Shown piece by piece: positions 60,260 through 64,000 of a DNA stretch of 64,000 nt. Under the pieces are notes generated by a model. That model did no database searches and had not been told where the DNA came from. It saw only the letters and a list, made by a program, of their open reading frames with translations. The position numbers and the translations under genes are program-made. The stretch covers positions 4,774,001-4,838,000 of the forward strand of contig OZ176051.1 of NCBI GenBank assembly GCA_964247055.1, in the 5' to 3' direction. This DNA comes from Paragordius varius (lineage: Eukaryota > Nematomorpha). Each line of letters opens with the position of its first letter. Position 1 is the stretch's first letter.

Positions 60260-61050
60260 TATTAAATTGTCTTACTATTTGCAATCTCCGGTACGCCGAT
60301 GACACCATTCTCTTGTCAGAATCCCACACGGACATGACCTATCTTTTAAATAATCTTACCATTGAAGCAAGTTTGATGGGTCTTAAGCTGAACCCAGCTA
60401 AATCTAAAATTATGATCCTAAACGCACCAAAACTACCATTTACAATCAACAACTCCCCCATCGAACTAACCGATCACTGTAAATACCTAGGCTCCATAAT
60501 TGCATCCGACGGTAGCTCGGACCCCGACATACGAGCACGACTAGCATTGGGACGTGCTACTATGGGTAAACTGTCCAAAGTTTGGAACTCATCGGTCATA
60601 AGTCTCCCAACTAAACTTGCCATCCTGAAGGCGATGATATACCCCGTGGCAATTTATGGGTCCGAATCATGGATATGCAATTCCATTGACAAAGCCCGCA
60701 TAAACTCTTTTCAAATGTGGTGTTTTCGAAAAATATTGAGAATCTCCTGGAAAGCCCACATCTCCAATTCTTACATACTCAAATTCATTAAACCCGAATT
60801 TTTACTTTACGATTTAATAACCTTTAAACAGCTAAAATATCTGGGTCACATCCTGCGATCCGACTCGCTAGAAAAAATCATACTCTTTGGGTTGGTAGAT
60901 GGCACCCGCAGAAGGGGCCGACCCAAAAAGCGGTGGATCGATGTGCTCAAATCAATAACAAATCTAACCTTTCATCAACTGTTGAGAGTAACACAGGATC
61001 GCCTAAAATGGAGAACACTAATCTATGAGAAAGCCAGAGTCAGTATATGA
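60260..61050 (+). pseudogene. 5'-truncated LINE, second family (RT end plus C-terminal domain)
   Basis: The reading frame begins inside the reverse-transcriptase domain with NLRYADDTILLSE (YADD at about 60286). It continues with LNPAKSKIMI, CKYLGSIIASDGS, GSESWICNS, LKYLGHILRSD and RGRPKKRWID before a stop at 61048. About 260 codons are open, and the sequence is clearly less AT-rich than its surroundings, so the insertion is recent. It lacks the PHD-like finger of the 29885 family. The abrupt start inside RT is the usual 5' truncation. Confidence 0.85.
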
Positions 61051-61178
61051 CTAGCTTATAACAACAACGAGTACTTTGACGCCTGTTTTGAAAAAAATAG
61101 CCTACTATAGCGGTCTTATTTCATAGCCAACTACTAAAAATTGAAATTCAAAAAATTAAATTTATTTAAATATGCATA

Positions 61179-62370
61179 GCATTCAAAATCGGGGTCATGA
61201 AAAAATATCTTGATAAAATAAATATATTCTGATAGAAAAATGTATCAGGATTATCATGGGGCTTTGGTTTAAGCCCTTGTGAGTGACACAAGAAAGATAT
61301 TTACACTTTTGTGCTAAATGCTCCATATCAGAAATGGCAATTGATCACATTTATTGTAATAAATTTTTTTTGGAAGCTAGAGGCTTGATTCAAAAAATGT
61401 CAAATATATCATAAGCTACATATGAAAAGCAAAGCATTTTTTAAAAAAAATTTATTTTTAGATGTGAGTTCCGGAAGTCCCAAATTCTTTCGCTCTTCTA
61501 AAATGGGTTATCTCTTTAAAAGCAATGCCGAGATTGTGCGATAACATTATTAAATATGGGCTAAATTTTGAGATATAAAAATAATTTTTAAAAATTAAAT
61601 ACTTTTAGAAAAATTTATTTTAAAATTTTGTGAAGCGTTCCTACTATTTTTAGGCATGATGGAAACGGTATAAAAACGCTTTTAGATATTGCAAAAACAC
61701 TTTTTTTATTTAATTTGATGTTGCATTTTCGATTCAGAATTTTTAATAAGATTTGTTAACGTTTAAATTTTGGTAAATTTTTATACAAAAACACAGTTAA
61801 TATTTGACATATATTTGAAGACAAACGAATATTTTAATCAAGATTCTGAGGTAATCGAAATGTTCAGCATGATCAAATTATAGAGAATATTTATTTATAT
61901 ATAAAAGCGTTTCTATATCGTTTTCTTCATGCCTATAAAATAGATTGAGGTACGCTTCAACAAAATTTTTCTAAAAATTAAATTTTTTGTGAAAAGGATG
62001 CATTTTTTGAAAAATATTTTTTTTATGTCAAAATTTAACATATATTTAAAATTTTATCGCGCAATCACTGCCACCCGTTTTAAAAGAGCAAAAAAATTTA
62101 TTATTTTCGGAGCCTAATCTAAATATTAAAAACATTTTTCTTATAAGTAGTTTTATAATATAGTGATATTTTTTGGAATCAAGCATTTAGCTTTTAAGAT
62201 TTTTTACAATAAAATATGCTCAAATTTTGTCATTTTCTGATATATAGCTCTTAACAAGTGTATAAACTTTCATATATCACACAAATCCAAAGTATGTTCC
62301 CTTTTCTATCGGATTATATATGTATTTCATCATGATATTTTTTAGTCTACACTGTGTATATACTGTGTTC
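61179..62370. repeat. Palindromic F2 element, uninterrupted copy
   Basis: The left end (GCATTCAAAATCGGGGTCAT, then AAAAAATATCTTGATAAA and GATAGAAAAATGTATCAGG) pairs with the right end (TATCGG...ATCATGATATTTTTTAG). Internal inverted landmarks are GATGGAAACGGTATAAAAAC at 61660 and its complement at 61910. No coding sequence. Confidence 0.65.
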
Positions 62371-62381
62371 AATCTATGGTA

Positions 62382-62563
62382 AAAAATATTTTAATAAAAT
62401 ATATATTCTGGTAGATTAATGTAACAAGATTCTCATGGTGATTTAGATTTTGGGGCTTATGAGTGTTATAGGAAGTTCCACTTTTGTGGTAAATGCTCGA
62501 CCTAAAATAGCAAATTTAGCGCTCATTATATTTGGTAATAAATTTCAAGCTAAATTTATTATT
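62382..62563. repeat. F2 left end, second copy
   Basis: It repeats the F2 start (AAAAAATATTTTAATAAAAT, TTCTGGTAGATTAATGTAAC) and is interrupted at TTAA by the T1 element. F2-like sequence resumes after 63734 (ACCCTTTTAAATGGGCTAG) and runs to the window end. Confidence 0.5.
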
Positions 62564-62567
62564 TTAA

Positions 62568-63729
62568 CACTTCGATTCAAATTGGGGTATCTAAATACCC
62601 CAGACTAAATTTAAATTAAAATTTTTAAAAAACTACTGAAGGAAACGGTCTCAATTTAAATTTATGCTTCTATCTTGATAAATATTATATAAATATACCA
62701 AAATATCTTGATAAAATTTTGTTTTGAAAAAAAAGTTTCATCTCAAACTACTTCGACGCCATTTTTATTTTACAAAAATTTTGCAAAATATCGTCATTTA
62801 ATTTTAAGGGTAAAACTAAAGCTTATTTTTTATATAAATTACATCTAACATTGATAGAAATAGAAAAAGCCCTTTATTTTGTATTATTTTTTAATTTTAC
62901 AATTTGACACATGTCACGTTGACTAAATTTTTACCTTTCAGTTTTAGCTCAAAACAAGTAAGATCAAGTATTTTTGAATAAATTTTTTTATATATTTCGG
63001 TTTATTAACACTTGGATACAACACACTCATTTTAGTCCTTCGATTCAAATTGAGGTAGTTGGATACCCCAGGCCTGTTTAAAATTAAATGCTTTAAAAAA
63101 TATAGAAGGAATCGATACCATGGCAAAATTTTGCACTTATCTAACATTAATAAACCGAAATGTATAAAAAATTTTATTCAAAAATATCTGATATTATTTA
63201 TTTTAAGCTAAAACCGAAAGGTAAAAATTTCGTCAACGTGACATGTGTCAAATTGTAAAATTGAAAATTATACAAACTAAAGCGCTTTTTCTATTTCTAT
63301 CAATGTTAGATGTAATTTATATAAAAAATTAGCTTTAGTTTTACCCTTAAAATTAAAAAGAAACGATATTTTGCAAAAATTTTGTAAAATAAAAATGGCG
63401 TCGAAGTAGTTTGAGATGGAGCTTTTTTTTCAAAACAAAATTTTATCAAGATGTTTTGGCATATTTATATAATATTTATCAGGTGAGAATATAAATTTAA
63501 ATTTAGACCGTTTCCTTCAGGATTTTTTAAAAATATTAATTTAAATTTATTCTGGGGTATTTAGATACCCCAATTTAAATCGAAGTGTTAATGTTATATA
63601 AGTGCAAAATTTTGCCATGGTTTGGATTACTTCCATACTTTTTAAAGTATTTGATTTTAAACAGGCATGGGGTATCCAACTACCCCAATTTGAATCGAAG
63701 GACTAAAATGAGTGGGTTGTATCCAAGTG
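62568..63729 (-). mobile_element. T1 TTAA element A, split by element B
   Basis: TTAA at 62564-62567 and 63730-63733 flank it. It is in minus orientation: 62568-63008 and 63592-63729 join to exactly 579 bp (counting one TTAA). The join, ...CGGTTTATTAA/TGTTATATAAG..., matches the unbroken sequence inside element B. Confidence 0.88.
63009..63587 (+). mobile_element. T1 TTAA element B, 579 bp, inserted in element A
   Basis: TTAA at 63005-63008 and 63588-63591. The ends are CACTTGGATACAACACACTC and ATTTAAATCGAAGTG. It is non-coding. It is the reference copy for the family. Confidence 0.9.
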
Positions 63730-64000
63730 TTAATATCAATAATATATGTTTCAAAAAAGCAAAACGATATTTTTATTGGATACGGACTATGCTAGAAAAG
63801 ATTTTACCCTTTTAAATGGGCTAGTTTTCTTTAAACAAACTCATAAATATCTAGATTTTGTAAGTTTTTTTTAAATATATGGTAGATTATGGCATTAAAA
63901 AAATTTTAAAAATGTATATTTTGCCCAAACTTTAAATTTCAATTTTGGTGAGGTGTTTTTATTATGAGGCATGGTAAAAACGATTAGAAAACACTTTTTC

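Overview
This window looks like nuclear DNA of a small, derived animal. It is very AT-rich and carries six protein-coding genes with introns. Five of them are typically metazoan in type or architecture: an ALK receptor tyrosine kinase, cyclin B, an insect-type nicotinamidase, mitochondrial ALDH and PP5. The sixth, KRI1, is a general eukaryotic ribosome-biogenesis factor. I rebuilt all six exon by exon, and the phases agree at every junction. Five of the six contain spliceosomal introns of only 21-28 nt beside introns of 70 nt to several kb. Introns of about 20-30 nt are known from dicyemid mesozoans, so a dicyemid or orthonectid-like parasite is my best guess. That assignment is inference, not proof.

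Layout of genes: PP5 5' end (1-275, minus); repeats to 7.5 kb; ALK (7.5-20.4 kb, minus, 23 exons, about 1,872 aa); repeats to 25.5 kb; nicotinamidase (25.6-28.2 kb, plus, 4 exons, 240 aa); KRI1 (29.0-34.4 kb, minus, 8 exons, 381 aa); a 9 kb field of nested transposons (34.4-43 kb); cyclin B (43.5-46.5 kb, minus, 6 exons, 365 aa); mitochondrial ALDH (46.8-54.6 kb, plus, 10 exons, 518 aa), which lies head to head with cyclin B across 253 bp; then a gene-free repeat field to the end.

Most of the rest is transposon-derived. I could define several families from their ends. There is a 579-bp element flanked by TTAA, one copy of which inserted into another. There is a second TTAA-type family. hAT-like elements have perfect 8-bp duplications, and two kinds of TA-flanked MITEs are present. 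Foldback or palindromic elements are nested inside a hAT MITE. Helitron-like elements end in a double hairpin plus CTAG. An APE-type LINE sits inside a MITE inside a KRI1 intron, and two further LINE fragments occur. No tRNA, rRNA or CRISPR array was seen.

The genes do not form one pathway. They are ordinary housekeeping, signalling and cell-cycle genes spaced by transposon debris. The most notable features are the ultrashort introns, the decayed tandem copies of the ALDH catalytic-cysteine exon, and the depth of transposon nesting.
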